Origin: Pyrinomonadaceae bacterium
GTDB lineage: Bacteria > Acidobacteriota > Blastocatellia > Pyrinomonadales > Pyrinomonadaceae
Length of the DNA stretch: 64,000 bases
Assembly: GCA_019186825.1 (NCBI GenBank)
Contig: JABARP010000003.1
Coordinates: 1 to 64,000, forward strand
Direction of reading: 5' to 3'
Shown: in pieces, positions 54,983-64,000 of the stretch
How positions within the stretch are numbered: the stretch's first letter is position 1
Layout: the number at the start of each line of letters is the position of its first letter
Program-made: the position numbers and the translations under genes
Notes under the pieces: generated by a model
The model's input: the letters and a program-made list of their open reading frames with translations, nothing else
Database searches by the model: none
What the model was told of the DNA's origin: nothing

Positions 54983-55594
54983 CTAACGCGTGGGCTTTGC
55001 CCCCTTCGAACTTGTTCCCGGTTGCTCGGGTTGAGCGGTTTTAGGCTTGATGCCCGCCAGCTCCATCAAAAACGATGCTGAGGGACTTCCGATATTCGGA
55101 ATGCGGTCCGCAGCGACCTTGACGGTCTTGCCATTCCTAAGAATCACGCTCGCAGAACGTGCTCGCCCTTTTGTGCGAATTTCGAGAGCTTTTAAATATT
55201 CGTTTTGTCCGAACACCCGTTTTTCAAGGATCGTGCCATCTTTCAGCATTTCGCTTGAAACCGCAGAGTCATCTCCCGCGGGAACCGTTGGCGGCTTAGA
55301 GCCCGGCGGCGGAGGCGGCCCTTCGACGATGTTCCGGCCCCGGTTCGCGGCCTCGATGCTGCCTGCCGGCGCCGAATTAGCATCTTGCGCCGACGCATTC
55401 GGGTTGGACGGGATGCCGGTCATATCCGGCGTGCCCGACGGAGCCTCATTCGCATTCCCGTTCGATACGACGCCCGGGCGGACGTTTGCGTTGACCGTAT
55501 TGTTCGACGCGGCTTTTGCATTCGAAGACTGTTCGGATGACGCCCCGCATGCCGCAAGCAACCCGCTAAGCAAAATAACGCTGAGATACTTCAT
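54983..55594 (-). CDS. Lipoprotein, unknown function
   Basis: A protein of about 203 residues with a lipoprotein signal peptide ending LLAAC-GAS (lipobox LAAC). A long Asn/Ala/Ser/Pro-rich, low-complexity region (residues about 20-105) precedes a compact domain (EKRVFGQNEYLKALEIRT ... SVILRNGKTVKVAADRIPNI). Function unknown. It lies seven bases upstream of the small CPCC gene. Confidence 0.72.
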   Translation of the reverse strand: MKYLSVILLSGLLAACGASSEQSSNAKAASNNTVNANVRPGVVSNGNANEAPSGTPDMTGIPSNPNASAQDANSAPAGSIEAANRGRNIVEGPPPPPGSKPPTVPAGDDSAVSSEMLKDGTILEKRVFGQNEYLKALEIRTKGRARSASVILRNGKTVKVAADRIPNIGSPSASFLMELAGIKPKTAQPEQPGTSSKGAKPTR

Positions 55595-55693
55595 CAATCC
55601 ATTTCCAAGGGCACAGGGAAAGACCCTGCGATCCTTTGACCCTCAATAATAACGAATTTTCTCATTTTCCCGTAAAGTGCGTTTACTCAACGC

Positions 55694-55738
55694 AAAAAAG
55701 ACGCATGGCAAAGGCGATAGTTCGCCCGGGCCATGCGT
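55694..55738 (-). terminator. Rho-independent terminator of glnA
   Basis: On the minus strand a 9-bp stem (ACGCATGGC/GCCATGCGT) encloses an inner stem (GGCG/CGCC) and is followed by six T. It lies about 25 bases past the glnA stop. Confidence 0.88.
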
Positions 55739-55762
55739 GCAATTGAAAATGGAGAAACAGGT

Positions 55763-57178
55763 CTATACGTCGTAATACATCGAGAATTCGAGCGGATGCG
55801 GCCTCAAGCGAAGCGGCGTGATCTCGCAGTCTCGTTTGTATTGGATCCAGCGCTCGATGAGTTTCTCTGAGAAAACGTCACCCTTGAGGAGGAATTCGTA
55901 GTCGTCCTCAAGCGCTTTCAAAGCGTCATCAAGATTTCCAGGCAGCGACGGCACGTTTGCTAGTTCTTCGGGCGGAAGGTCGTAAATGTCCTTGTCGAGC
56001 GGTTCGCCCGGGTCGATGCGGTTCTGTATGCCGTCAAGGCCTGCCATCAAGAGAGCCGCAAACGTCAAATACGGATTGCACGACGGATCCGGCGGACGAA
56101 ATTCGAGACGTTTTGCCTTTGGCGACGACGAGAACATCGGGATTCTCACTGCTGCCGAACGGTTGCGGGCCGAATATGCAAGATTCACCGGTGCCTCAAA
56201 GTGCGGCACGAGACGCTTATAGGAATTCGTGGTCGGTGCGGCAAACCCGACGAGTGCCGGAGCGTGCTTCAAAAGGCCGCCGATGTAGAACTTCGCCATC
56301 TCTGAAAGCCCTGCATATCCGTCGCCCGCAAAAAGCGGCGTGCCGTCCTTCCAGAGCGACTGATGCACGTGCATTCCCGAACCGTTGTCGCCGTAAAGCG
56401 GTTTCGGCATAAAGGTCGCGGTCTTGCCGGCCGCATGTGCAGTATTCTTGACCACATACTTGAAAAGCATCAGATTGTCGGCCGTATGCAGCATATTCGA
56501 GAACTTGAAATCGATCTCGCACTGCCCGGCGGTCGCGACCTCGTGGTGATGACATTCAACAAAGATGCCGACCTCATTTAGGATGGACGCCATTGTGTTT
56601 CGCAGATCAATAAGCGAATCCATCGGGGCCACGGGAACGTAGCCTTCTTTTGGACGAATGTGATAGCCGCTATTTACTGGTTCACCCTTGCGGCCGGTAT
56701 TCCAATGGCCTTCTTCGGAATCGACTGTGTAGCCGGCCGAATGCTGGTCGTTGTGAAAGCGGGCTTCGTCGAAGACGAAGAATTCGGCTTCGGGGCCGAC
56801 ATAGACCGTGTCTGCGATCCCTGTGAATTTGAGATAGCTCTCGGCACGGGTCGCTACCGAACGCGGATCCAGGCCGTAGCCTTCTTTGGTTATCGGGTCA
56901 ACGGCATTTGCGATCAGGCAGAGCGTCGATTCTTCCGTAAATGGATCGATCCAGAATCGGGTCGGATCCGGGACGAGGAGCATATCGGATTCGTGGATCG
57001 CGGCCCATCCGCGCAAACTCGATGCGTCAAACCCGAACCCATCCTCAAAACTATCTTCCGAGAGCATTTCGATCGGAAATGTCAGGTGGTGCCACGCTCC
57101 GGGAAGATCCGTAAATCGGACCGAAACGAATCGTGCTCCGTGGTCGGCGGCAAATGTTAGAACGTCTTTTGGCTTCAT
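55763..57178 (-). CDS. glnA: Glutamine synthetase type I
   Basis: A 471-residue ammonia-assimilating enzyme forming a dodecamer. It has the N-terminal [16 protein letters not shown] segment, the signature [10 protein letters not shown], the ATP-binding [18 protein letters not shown] and the C-terminal [25 protein letters not shown] matches the adenylylation loop of GSI-beta enzymes, so regulation by GlnE-type adenylylation is possible. A symmetric TCCTACA/TGTAGGA palindrome lies about 130 bp upstream. Confidence 0.97.
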   Translation of the reverse strand: MKPKDVLTFAADHGARFVSVRFTDLPGAWHHLTFPIEMLSEDSFEDGFGFDASSLRGWAAIHESDMLLVPDPTRFWIDPFTEESTLCLIANAVDPITKEGYGLDPRSVATRAESYLKFTGIADTVYVGPEAEFFVFDEARFHNDQHSAGYTVDSEEGHWNTGRKGEPVNSGYHIRPKEGYVPVAPMDSLIDLRNTMASILNEVGIFVECHHHEVATAGQCEIDFKFSNMLHTADNLMLFKYVVKNTAHAAGKTATFMPKPLYGDNGSGMHVHQSLWKDGTPLFAGDGYAGLSEMAKFYIGGLLKHAPALVGFAAPTTNSYKRLVPHFEAPVNLAYSARNRSAAVRIPMFSSSPKAKRLEFRPPDPSCNPYLTFAALLMAGLDGIQNRIDPGEPLDKDIYDLPPEELANVPSLPGNLDDALKALEDDYEFLLKGDVFSEKLIERWIQYKRDCEITPLRLRPHPLEFSMYYDV

Positions 57179-57305
57179 TTTTCTCCTGGTGATTCAGCTA
57201 TATTGAGTTTGTGCCCCTCGGCACGACCATCAAGCCGCTAATCCTAACAGAGAGAGGAAAGCCGATAACAGCGCTCGGAAAAGGAAATTTGAAGAGTGGA
57301 ACTTT

Positions 57306-57323
57306 TCCTACATTTTTGTAGGA
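57306..57323. promoter_or_regulatory. Perfect inverted repeat upstream of glnA
   Basis: TCCTACATTTTTGTAGGA is a perfect 7-4-7 inverted repeat, 128 bp upstream of the glnA start and 46 bp after the rimO stop. It has no adjacent T tract and looks more like an operator than a terminator. The TACA/TGTA half-sites recall CopY/BlaI-type operators, but with a wider spacer. Confidence 0.45.
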
Positions 57324-57368
57324 TTCTCTTCGCACAGCCGCCAGCAGGTGGGACCAATGGACCAAACC

Positions 57369-58724
57369 TTAAACAGCGGTTATCTCGCCGATAAGGTCAT
57401 ATTCGTGTGCTTCTGTGATCTTGACGTCGTAGATACGGCCGATCTCAGGCTCAAGACCCTCAGGCATATCATTGATGAGGATGTAACCGTCTATCTCCTG
57501 TGCCTGGCCGGCGAGGCGGCCTTGAAAAAGCAGGTCCGACTCTTGCGACAACCCCTCGAACATCACTGGGAACGTACTCCCAACCTTGGCTTTGTTCAAA
57601 GCTCGACTGATCTTCGCCTGTTCCTTCATCAGACGGTCGCGGCGCTTTTTCGCGACCTTCGGATCGACCTTGTTCGGCAGATCGAACGCCGCGGTTCCCT
57701 CTTCGTCCGAGTATGTGAACACGCCGACGTTATCGAAGCGGCAATTTCGAACAAACGTCAGCAGTTCCTCGAAATCTTCGTCAGTTTCGCCGGGGAAGCC
57801 GGTGATGAAGGTCGTACGGATCGCTATCCCCGGAACGGCCGCTCGAACACGCTCGATAAGGCGCTCTAGGCTCTCTCGGTTGCCACCGCGTTTCATCAGC
57901 TTTAGAACATTCCGTGAGGCGTGCTGTAGCGGCATATCGAGGTATTTGACCGCTTTATCGGTCTCGGCGATCGCGGAGAGGAACGCGTCAGAAATATGCG
58001 TCGGATATGCATACATCGGGCGTATCCACTCGAGACCGTCGATCTCGCCAAGGGCGCGTATGAGTGCCGCGAGAGCATCGACCTCGCCGAGGTCTTCGCC
58101 ATATCGCGAGCTATCCTGCGCGACGAGGACGATCTCTTTTACGCCCTCTTTTGCGAGTTCGCGAGCCTCTTCGACGATCGAGCCGAAGCGACGGGAGCGA
58201 AAGCTCCCCCGCATCGAAGGGATCGAACAGAATGCACACGGACGGTCGCACCCTTCGGCGATCTTTATGAACGCTGTATGCGATTGCGTCGCCCGCATCC
58301 TTGGCGTGTGTTCGTCGTAGAGGTAGGTTGCGGACTTATTCCCGATGGGCGTGATGGTTAGCGTTTTCGCATCGAATTCATCGTCTGCCGCCTTTAGTAT
58401 CTCGCTGACCTGCGATGTACCGATGAAGGCATCGACCTCGGGCAGTTCCACCAAAAGATCGTCGCGATAGCGTTCGACAAGGCAACCGGCGACAATGACC
58501 CGCGATGCGTGGCCCTCGGCCTTCAATCGCGTTGCTTCGAGAATTGCATCGATAGATTCCTGCTTCGCGGATTCAATGAAGCCGCACGTATTCACGACGA
58601 CGGTATCAGCTTGACCCGCATCGTTCGTGATCTCGTATCCGGCCTGGGCGAGCGTGCCCATCATCACCTCGCTGTCAACGAGATTCTTCGGGCAACCTAA
58701 ACTAACAAAACCAACTTTCTTCAT
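57369..58724 (-). CDS. rimO: Ribosomal protein S12 methylthiotransferase RimO
   Basis: A 451-residue radical-SAM enzyme that thiomethylates Asp in ribosomal protein S12. The N-terminal UPF0004 domain includes SLGCPKNLVDSE and VNTCGFIESAKQES (cluster ligands). The radical-SAM motif is GCDRPCAFCSIP. A TRAM domain ends the protein. VDSE and the short hinge distinguish it from MiaB. Confidence 0.96.
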   Translation of the reverse strand: MKKVGFVSLGCPKNLVDSEVMMGTLAQAGYEITNDAGQADTVVVNTCGFIESAKQESIDAILEATRLKAEGHASRVIVAGCLVERYRDDLLVELPEVDAFIGTSQVSEILKAADDEFDAKTLTITPIGNKSATYLYDEHTPRMRATQSHTAFIKIAEGCDRPCAFCSIPSMRGSFRSRRFGSIVEEARELAKEGVKEIVLVAQDSSRYGEDLGEVDALAALIRALGEIDGLEWIRPMYAYPTHISDAFLSAIAETDKAVKYLDMPLQHASRNVLKLMKRGGNRESLERLIERVRAAVPGIAIRTTFITGFPGETDEDFEELLTFVRNCRFDNVGVFTYSDEEGTAAFDLPNKVDPKVAKKRRDRLMKEQAKISRALNKAKVGSTFPVMFEGLSQESDLLFQGRLAGQAQEIDGYILINDMPEGLEPEIGRIYDVKITEAHEYDLIGEITAV

Positions 58725-58826
58725 TTACGCATAACTCTCGAAACTCTTATCATACCGCAATGACAGCAGCGGAGCTAAAATAAGCGATATCAAACGAACA
58801 GCCCTTACATATAGCGTTTGACTTCC

Positions 58827-58846
58827 CACCCAAACGGGTGATACAT
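58827..58846. promoter_or_regulatory. Candidate operator upstream of the LuxR-type gene
   Basis: CACCCAAACGGGTGATACAT contains an ACCC/GGGT inverted repeat and the core CAAACGGGTGAT. A close match, CAAATGGGTGAT, occurs at 60114-60125, upstream of the large surface-protein gene. Confidence 0.4.
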
Positions 58847-58930
58847 TTGCGGACAATTTGACCGTGGGTTGACGCATTGGGGCGTATTACATGGTGTTCG
58901 ACCGGCACGAACCTCACAGATTCCATAACG

Positions 58931-60073
58931 ATGCCAGTAACGAAAGAAAAAAGACTCTTTAAGATCATCGGCGGACTATATTCAAGTCCGGACTGTAATG
59001 ATGCCCTATCGGCCGTCCTCGAGGACACCGCGAAACTCCTGAATGCCGGCGCCGCTGCGCTCACTTACCTCCCAACGGGCGCATCGCATCATGAAGTGCC
59101 TATTTCCTATGGCTTGGACAGCGATTTTATGCGCGATTACGTTCAGAAGTATGGCGATATCAGTCCATTCAAGGAAAAGATCAATTCGCTCGCCGAGGGA
59201 CAGACGTTCGCACGGATAGATCACCTCGACGATCAGTCATTCGAGAAGACGGACATATACAAGAGCTTCTTCAAGGAATACGACATCTTTAATTATGAAT
59301 ACCACGCTCTGATGCGGTCTGATGGCTTGATGGCCGGATTCAGCATTACGCTTCCGAAGCGCAAAAGGGTATTCACAAAGAGTGACCGCGAAGCGCTAAA
59401 TGCGTTGCTACCGCATCTGAAGCGTGCCCTGAGCCTTCGACTGCTTGGATTGAGCAGGTCGAATGACCACGACGACCTGTTCGAAGCGATCAATACTATG
59501 GCCCGTGCGGTCCTGGTGGTCGACCAAAACGGACACGTCCTGACGGCGAACACTCGCGCCGCAAGGATCGTAAACGCAAATGACGGCCTTTCGGTCGATC
59601 AAAACGGTTGCCTAAAGGCCGCGACGCTAGATTGCTCTAAGCGTCTGAGCGCGATCCTTGAAGGCTCGCATTCGCCAAAGGCGAACGGCAAGTTCGCGTT
59701 CGGCGGCGTATGTCTCCTAAAGCGGCCTTCCGGCCGGCGCCCTTTGCAGCTGCTCGCTTCACCTCTCAGCGAAAAACCTGGTATCGGGCGCGATCGACTT
59801 ACGCTCGTTTTCCTAAGCGATCCGGATGCGCCGGTAAACGTCCGTGAATCGATCTTGCGCGAGCTATTCGAGCTAACCCCTGCGGAGGCAGCGGTTGCAT
59901 CGCGCCTCGCTACAGGAGAATCTGTTGAGCAGATCTGTGAAGGCCTTTCGATCACAGCGAATACCTGTCGTACGCATCTCAAGCGCATCTACGCGAAGAC
60001 CGAAACCTCTCGACAAGGCGAACTCGTAAACCTCATCCTAACAAGCGTCGCTTCCCTTCCCGATCCTTACTAG
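58931..60073 (+). CDS. LuxR-type transcriptional regulator
   Basis: A regulator of about 380 residues. The N-terminal region (LFKIIGGLYSSPDCNDALSAVL ... YHALMRSDGLMAGFSITLPK) resembles GAF/autoinducer-binding sensory domains, and a PAS-like segment (MARAVLVVDQNGHVLTANTRAARI) follows. The C-terminal LuxR helix-turn-helix is clear (ELTPAEAAVASRLATGESVEQICEGLSITANTCRTHLKRIY). I start at ATG 58931; a longer frame begins at TTG 58877. The neighbouring downstream gene encodes a very large surface protein, a possible target. Confidence 0.87.
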   Translation: MPVTKEKRLFKIIGGLYSSPDCNDALSAVLEDTAKLLNAGAAALTYLPTGASHHEVPISYGLDSDFMRDYVQKYGDISPFKEKINSLAEGQTFARIDHLDDQSFEKTDIYKSFFKEYDIFNYEYHALMRSDGLMAGFSITLPKRKRVFTKSDREALNALLPHLKRALSLRLLGLSRSNDHDDLFEAINTMARAVLVVDQNGHVLTANTRAARIVNANDGLSVDQNGCLKAATLDCSKRLSAILEGSHSPKANGKFAFGGVCLLKRPSGRRPLQLLASPLSEKPGIGRDRLTLVFLSDPDAPVNVRESILRELFELTPAEAAVASRLATGESVEQICEGLSITANTCRTHLKRIYAKTETSRQGELVNLILTSVASLPDPY

Positions 60074-60109
60074 ATCTTATTTTCAACAGATCGAACTTTT
60101 TCTCCATCT

Positions 60110-60125
60110 ACCACAAATGGGTGAT
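60110..60125. promoter_or_regulatory. Second copy of the CAAAYGGGTGAT core, upstream of the surface-protein gene
   Basis: ACCACAAATGGGTGAT shares the 12-base core with the site before the LuxR-type gene. The remainder of the 455-bp gap 60074-60529 shows no gene or terminator I can support, and such a long leader leaves room for more control. Confidence 0.4.
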
Positions 60126-60517
60126 GACACCGCTCGTCTAAATGTTGCAATCTAAGGGAGATTCGAAGTTAAACTGAGCTCGGCCTTGGAAATTTTCCAA
60201 CAAAGAGCATTTTATTTGCCCGATACTGTCCGGCCTATCGCTCCGGTTCGGTTCAGTTCCTTAACGGGCTTTCGCTGAAGAGTTTTGTAAGTAGTTTTTC
60301 TTCACTCTTCCACGCTTCTCGCTGACCGGTAGCGGTGATCTTCACGCACGATCGCAACCGATGCCACTCGGCGAAAGTTCTTTCACTTCGCGCTGACAAA
60401 TAATTTTGTGATCGGAAATACCGCCGGATCCATTGCAGACAGCTCGAGCCCAGATCACTTTTGGTGCCGTGTTTTGTCGCGCTTGTTTTTGCTGCCGGTT
60501 AACATTTCGAAAATCTC

Positions 60518-60523
60518 AGGAGA
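60518..60523 (+). promoter_or_regulatory. Ribosome binding site of the large surface-protein gene
   Basis: AGGAGA lies six bases before ATG 60530 and fixes the start of the long truncated reading frame. Confidence 0.7.
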
Positions 60524-60529
60524 CAACAA

Positions 60530-63500
60530 ATGTTTTTAAAAAATATTCCTCTCGTATTAACTCGCGCTACTCGAACCCTTATCGCTAAGGCATCAAATCT
60601 CAGCCCGCGGCTTAAGGCTTCTGCAGCGTTCCTCATCGTGTCCCTTTTCGTAGGAACATTTTGGATACAGCCGGCTCTCGCAAACAATACGTCGCAGCCA
60701 ACTCCCGCTGCGACCTCTCTAGCGAGCATCGCTGATTACATTTGGTCTTTCTTTGCTTCAAACAATGACGGCCCCCGTCATCGTACGGCATGGCCCATCA
60801 GCGACGAACTAGATGCTACTGGAGCAAGGCAGCTTCCGACTACCCCCAACGCATTGGCTTGTCCAGCCGCTCCCGGTGTAACAAGAACTGTTGGGAACTT
60901 AGGCGGCCCACTTGACTATCCCACGATCCAGGACGCAATAAACGCCTCAAGCCTTCTTCAAAAAGACACCATCGACATCTATCCCGGAACGTACACAGAA
61001 CAGATCATTGTGAACAAGTGCGTGCTCATAAAGGGACACGCCGCGGGTGTTACGATAAAGGCCCCGACTTCTCTTGCTCCAAGTAGCGTACCCGGCATCA
61101 CCTCGGCCGCTTCAGTCATTGAAGTTCGGAGTCAGGCAACCGCAGAGATCAGCGACTTGACCGTCGCGGGGCCGATCACCACAACCGGATGCGGCCAGGA
61201 AAGATATGGAATATACGTTAACGAGGGAGCAGACCTTACCTTAACGAATGTTACCGTTGACAGCATGCTCAGTGGCTCGGCCAACGGTCCGTTCTTTGGC
61301 TGCCAAGAAGTAAGTGCAATTCGCGCTGGCAGCGCCGCAGGAAATCAGGTGGGCACGCTCCATGCAACAGGATTGACCGTATCCAACTTTCAAAAGACCG
61401 GCATTATCGCAAGCGGCCCTGGATCGGCCGTCGATCTTCAGTCTAGCAATATTGCAGGCGTTGGAAATCAACCAACGATAGCACAGAACGGGGTTCAAGT
61501 TTCCGGAGGAGCAACCAGCTCGGTTACGGGAACGAGCTTCAGTGGGCTTGCATGCGACAACCCGGCTTGCTCGTTCACAAACTACTATTCGTATGGAATC
61601 ATTGTATATGATGGCTCCGGGAACTTTTCAGGAAATACCTTCACTACAAGTGATGCAGCGCTTTATGTATTAAGCCCGGGCGGTTCGTCAACGATCGATG
61701 GTAACACGATAAACGCCACGCGATACTCAGGTATCGACCTTGACGAAGGGACTCACACGGTCACAAATAACCTGATCAACGGGGATGGGACAATGCCCGT
61801 CACGGGTATCGGAATTCTTTCATATACAGGAGCTAGCGGAAACACTTCCGCAACGCTTCATGGCAACTCCATTGTTGGAACCCTCGCTACTCAACCCGCG
61901 CCGCCAACTCCGCCACTCCCGACCGCTGGCATTTGGATCAACGACTTTGAAACTGGCGACAGCTTTGTTCCGAACGCGTCGATCTCCTTCAACCGACTCG
62001 CAAATAACCCGGGAGCCGGAATTCGAAATGATTCCAGCGGGTCAACAGTAACCGCGGAGAATAACTGGTGGGGTTGCAACGCAGGTCCGGGCGGAACCGG
62101 TTGCGACACGGTAACCGGGGCTACGACTTACTCGACATGGCTGACACTCTCGGGGATCTCTGCATCGCCGACGACCGTCGCCCTAAGCGGTGCGTCAAAT
62201 ATCTCGGGCGTTAATCTTTGCGTAAACTCTGCCTCCGCAAACGTTTGTACAGCCACCGACCACACGCCCGACGGCCTTGCGATGGCGTACAGTTCGGCAC
62301 CCGGTACGGCAGGTTCGGTCGCACCCGCTGGCGGCACATTTACGACCGGAAACGCAAGCGGCACGACCTTTACCGCGACCGCCGGCCCGATCGTCGGCGA
62401 CCAGATCGAAGAGGCGTCCGCTACATTCGACAACGAAACGATCAGCACCAATATCGTCGTTAGCGACGGGACCGCCCCGACAGTTTCGTCCATCCTGCGT
62501 GCAGACGCGGATCCGACAAATGCAGGCTCCGTCGATTTCACGGTTATTTTTAGCGAGTCCGTCAGCAATGTTGACGTCGCAGACTTTTCGCTCACGACCA
62601 CTGGCGTTTCGGGGGCAAGCGTTTTGTCTGTGGCAGGATCGGGTAGCGTTTACACAGTAACCGTAAACACGGGTAGTAATAGCGGAACTATCCGTCTCGA
62701 TGTGCCGAATACCGCAACGATCAACGACCTTTCGGGGACCGCACTAACGGCTGCATTCACTACAGGGCAGGCATATACCATTGACAAGGATGGTCCTACG
62801 GGGACACTCGCGCAGGCTTCAGGGCAGGCCGATCCCACCGCTGCCTCTCCGATCCACTTTACGGTTACGTTCAGTGAGGCGGTCATGGGATTTGATGATA
62901 CTGATGTGACGTTCCTGGATACTCCCGACGATGCATTCTTTGACGTTAACCCAACAGTAGTAGTTACCGGTGGCCCAACTACATTCGATATCGCCGTCTC
63001 GGGTATGAATCAGCCGGGCTTTGTTCGCCCGCTGGTCGGTGCAGGAGCGGTTACGGATGTCCTCGGTAACTCCGGCGCAGATGTCGCCGAAGGCGATAAC
63101 TCCGTCTATTACACGGTTGGAGCCTCAACTTTGATCGTTGACATCGACGGTGCGGCAAGCGATGCGAATTTCCCCGCGAGCTGTAGCGACCCGGCACCAA
63201 CGGCGTATACGACGATCCAATCGGCGATCAACGCCGCCTCAAACGGCAACACCATCAAGGTCTGTCCGGGAACGTATGTCCAGGAGGCGAACGTTTCGAA
63301 AACTGTGAGGGTTGTTGGTGCAGGACCTGAAGGTCCAAATGCTACTATCGTCTCCGGCCCTGCCGGTGGTGACAATGCAACTATTCGCATTTCGGCTGAT
63401 GATGTCGAAATCAGTGGCCTCCAGATCACGCGCGAGGGTAACAACACCATCGACTGGAACGAACCAACGCTGAAATCTGCAGGCATCGCGATCCAGGGCG

Positions 63501-64000
63501 GTGTGACCGGAGCGCTGATCCACGACAACTACCTCACTGGCAACCGCACCGCAATTGATATAAACAACAGCAGCGGCCACACGATCCGGAACAACAAGAT
63601 CGATTTCAACCGAACAGGCCTGATATTCCGGAATACGACGGACAATATCACCCTAGTAGAGAATCAGATCACTAACAACTGGACCGTTGGCCTCGTCTTC
63701 CTGGATGGCAGCAGCGGTTCGAACTCACCGGTCCAGTCATTCAATAATTCTATCGTCACGAACAACGATTTGGGTGGTAACTGGTACGGCCAGATCGTCG
63801 ATCGTCAGACCAGCGGCTCCCTCCCCGCACCGGGAGCAAATCCAAAGAACTTCCAGGGCAACTGGTTTGGCACAACCGCGCCGGTTGTGACGACGGCGAA
63901 TAGTGCTGAACCGGGATACAGTGGCCTCATACCGGTAGCATACGGAGGCACGGCAACGCCTCCAGCCGGACAACCCGATATTGAGGGTCCGGCATCTGCT
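60530..64000 (+). CDS. Very large secreted protein with beta-helix and Ig-like domains, 3' end outside window
   Basis: The frame is open from ATG 60530 to the window end, so at least 1157 residues. Residues 1-51 form a long signal peptide ending WIQPALA. A first parallel beta-helix, about residues 115-530, starts with TIQDAINASS and PGTYTEQIIVNKC and closes with NNWWGCNAGPGGTGC. Two Ig-like segments follow (VDFTVIFSESVSNVDVADF and IHFTVTFSEAVMGFDDTDV, about 660-860). A second beta-helix from about 870 (TTIQSAINAASNGNTIKVCPGTY) ends NWFGTT. The repeat type suggests an extracellular, carbohydrate- or surface-interacting protein; the C-terminus, which would show the anchoring or sorting signal, is missing. 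Confidence 0.85.
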   Translation, partial: MFLKNIPLVLTRATRTLIAKASNLSPRLKASAAFLIVSLFVGTFWIQPALANNTSQPTPAATSLASIADYIWSFFASNNDGPRHRTAWPISDELDATGARQLPTTPNALACPAAPGVTRTVGNLGGPLDYPTIQDAINASSLLQKDTIDIYPGTYTEQIIVNKCVLIKGHAAGVTIKAPTSLAPSSVPGITSAASVIEVRSQATAEISDLTVAGPITTTGCGQERYGIYVNEGADLTLTNVTVDSMLSGSANGPFFGCQEVSAIRAGSAAGNQVGTLHATGLTVSNFQKTGIIASGPGSAVDLQSSNIAGVGNQPTIAQNGVQVSGGATSSVTGTSFSGLACDNPACSFTNYYSYGIIVYDGSGNFSGNTFTTSDAALYVLSPGGSSTIDGNTINATRYSGIDLDEGTHTVTNNLINGDGTMPVTGIGILSYTGASGNTSATLHGNSIVGTLATQPAPPTPPLPTAGIWINDFETGDSFVPNASISFNRLANNPGAGIRNDSSGSTVTAENNWWGCNAGPGGTGCDTVTGATTYSTWLTLSGISASPTTVALSGASNISGVNLCVNSASANVCTATDHTPDGLAMAYSSAPGTAGSVAPAGGTFTTGNASGTTFTATAGPIVGDQIEEASATFDNETISTNIVVSDGTAPTVSSILRADADPTNAGSVDFTVIFSESVSNVDVADFSLTTTGVSGASVLSVAGSGSVYTVTVNTGSNSGTIRLDVPNTATINDLSGTALTAAFTTGQAYTIDKDGPTGTLAQASGQADPTAASPIHFTVTFSEAVMGFDDTDVTFLDTPDDAFFDVNPTVVVTGGPTTFDIAVSGMNQPGFVRPLVGAGAVTDVLGNSGADVAEGDNSVYYTVGASTLIVDIDGAASDANFPASCSDPAPTAYTTIQSAINAASNGNTIKVCPGTYVQEANVSKTVRVVGAGPEGPNATIVSGPAGGDNATIRISADDVEISGLQITREGNNTIDWNEPTLKSAGIAIQGGVTGALIHDNYLTGNRTAIDINNSSGHTIRNNKIDFNRTGLIFRNTTDNITLVENQITNNWTVGLVFLDGSSGSNSPVQSFNNSIVTNNDLGGNWYGQIVDRQTSGSLPAPGANPKNFQGNWFGTTAPVVTTANSAEPGYSGLIPVAYGGTATPPAGQPDIEGPASA

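Overview
The window looks like a chromosomal segment of a Gram-negative, mesophilic bacterium from the Acidobacteriota, most likely class Blastocatellia (Pyrinomonadaceae-like). This placement is inferred from a secreted VWFA-related protein of the acidobacterial type, paired secreted amidohydrolases, S10 and M16 peptidases, DUF3108 proteins, a murE with the meso-DAP motif DNPR, and moderate GC. No 16S rRNA gene is present to confirm it. Coding density is high. No phage, insertion sequence, CRISPR array or integrase was seen.

Layout. 1-5.9 kb: a truncated zinc-ribbon membrane protein (-), then M16-like protein, ubiE, two oligopeptide-type ABC permeases and a VWA protein (+), closed by a terminator. 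6-9.4 kb (-): tRNA-Lys, a GNAT acetyltransferase, purA, glgA. 9.4-10.0 kb: a non-coding stretch with a composite repeat that recurs at 46.5-46.9 kb. 10.1-18.4 kb (-): a proteostasis and expression block, tig-clpP-clpX-lon-engB-rho. 18.4-25.4 kb: VOC protein, tRNA-Leu, small membrane protein, murE, PilZ protein, amino-acid permease, pabB, a J-domain membrane protein, rpsT. 25.5-30.4 kb (+): recG, rsmD, an EamA transporter, aroC; then purD (-). 31.9-38.6 kb: a zinc-ribbon protein, a matrixin-type metalloprotease, an SLBB polysaccharide-export protein, small unknown genes, an MBL-fold hydrolase, an SDR and a small basic protein. 38.9-48.5 kb (+): a two-helix membrane protein, a degenerate sensor kinase, two amidohydrolases, a secreted alpha/beta hydrolase and an S10 carboxypeptidase. 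48.5-58.7 kb (-): the feoA-feoB-Cys-rich protein-EamA-mog operon behind a Fur-box-like palindrome, a double DUF3108 protein, pyrF, a lipoprotein, glnA, rimO. 58.9-64 kb (+): a LuxR-type regulator and the start of a very large secreted beta-helix/Ig-like protein that runs off the window.

Most genes are ordinary housekeeping genes. The observations worth following are: (i) a three-block composite repeat conserved in order and orientation upstream of two unrelated genes; (ii) a membrane histidine kinase that appears to have lost its phospho-acceptor His and most ATP-site residues; (iii) a tandem amidohydrolase pair whose second member has lost the visible metal ligands; (iv) the feo operon with a 55-residue FeoB-associated protein and two non-classical downstream genes; (v) a sequence core shared between the promoter region of the LuxR gene and that of the large surface protein beside it. 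I did not find a clearly new defence or mobile system here.
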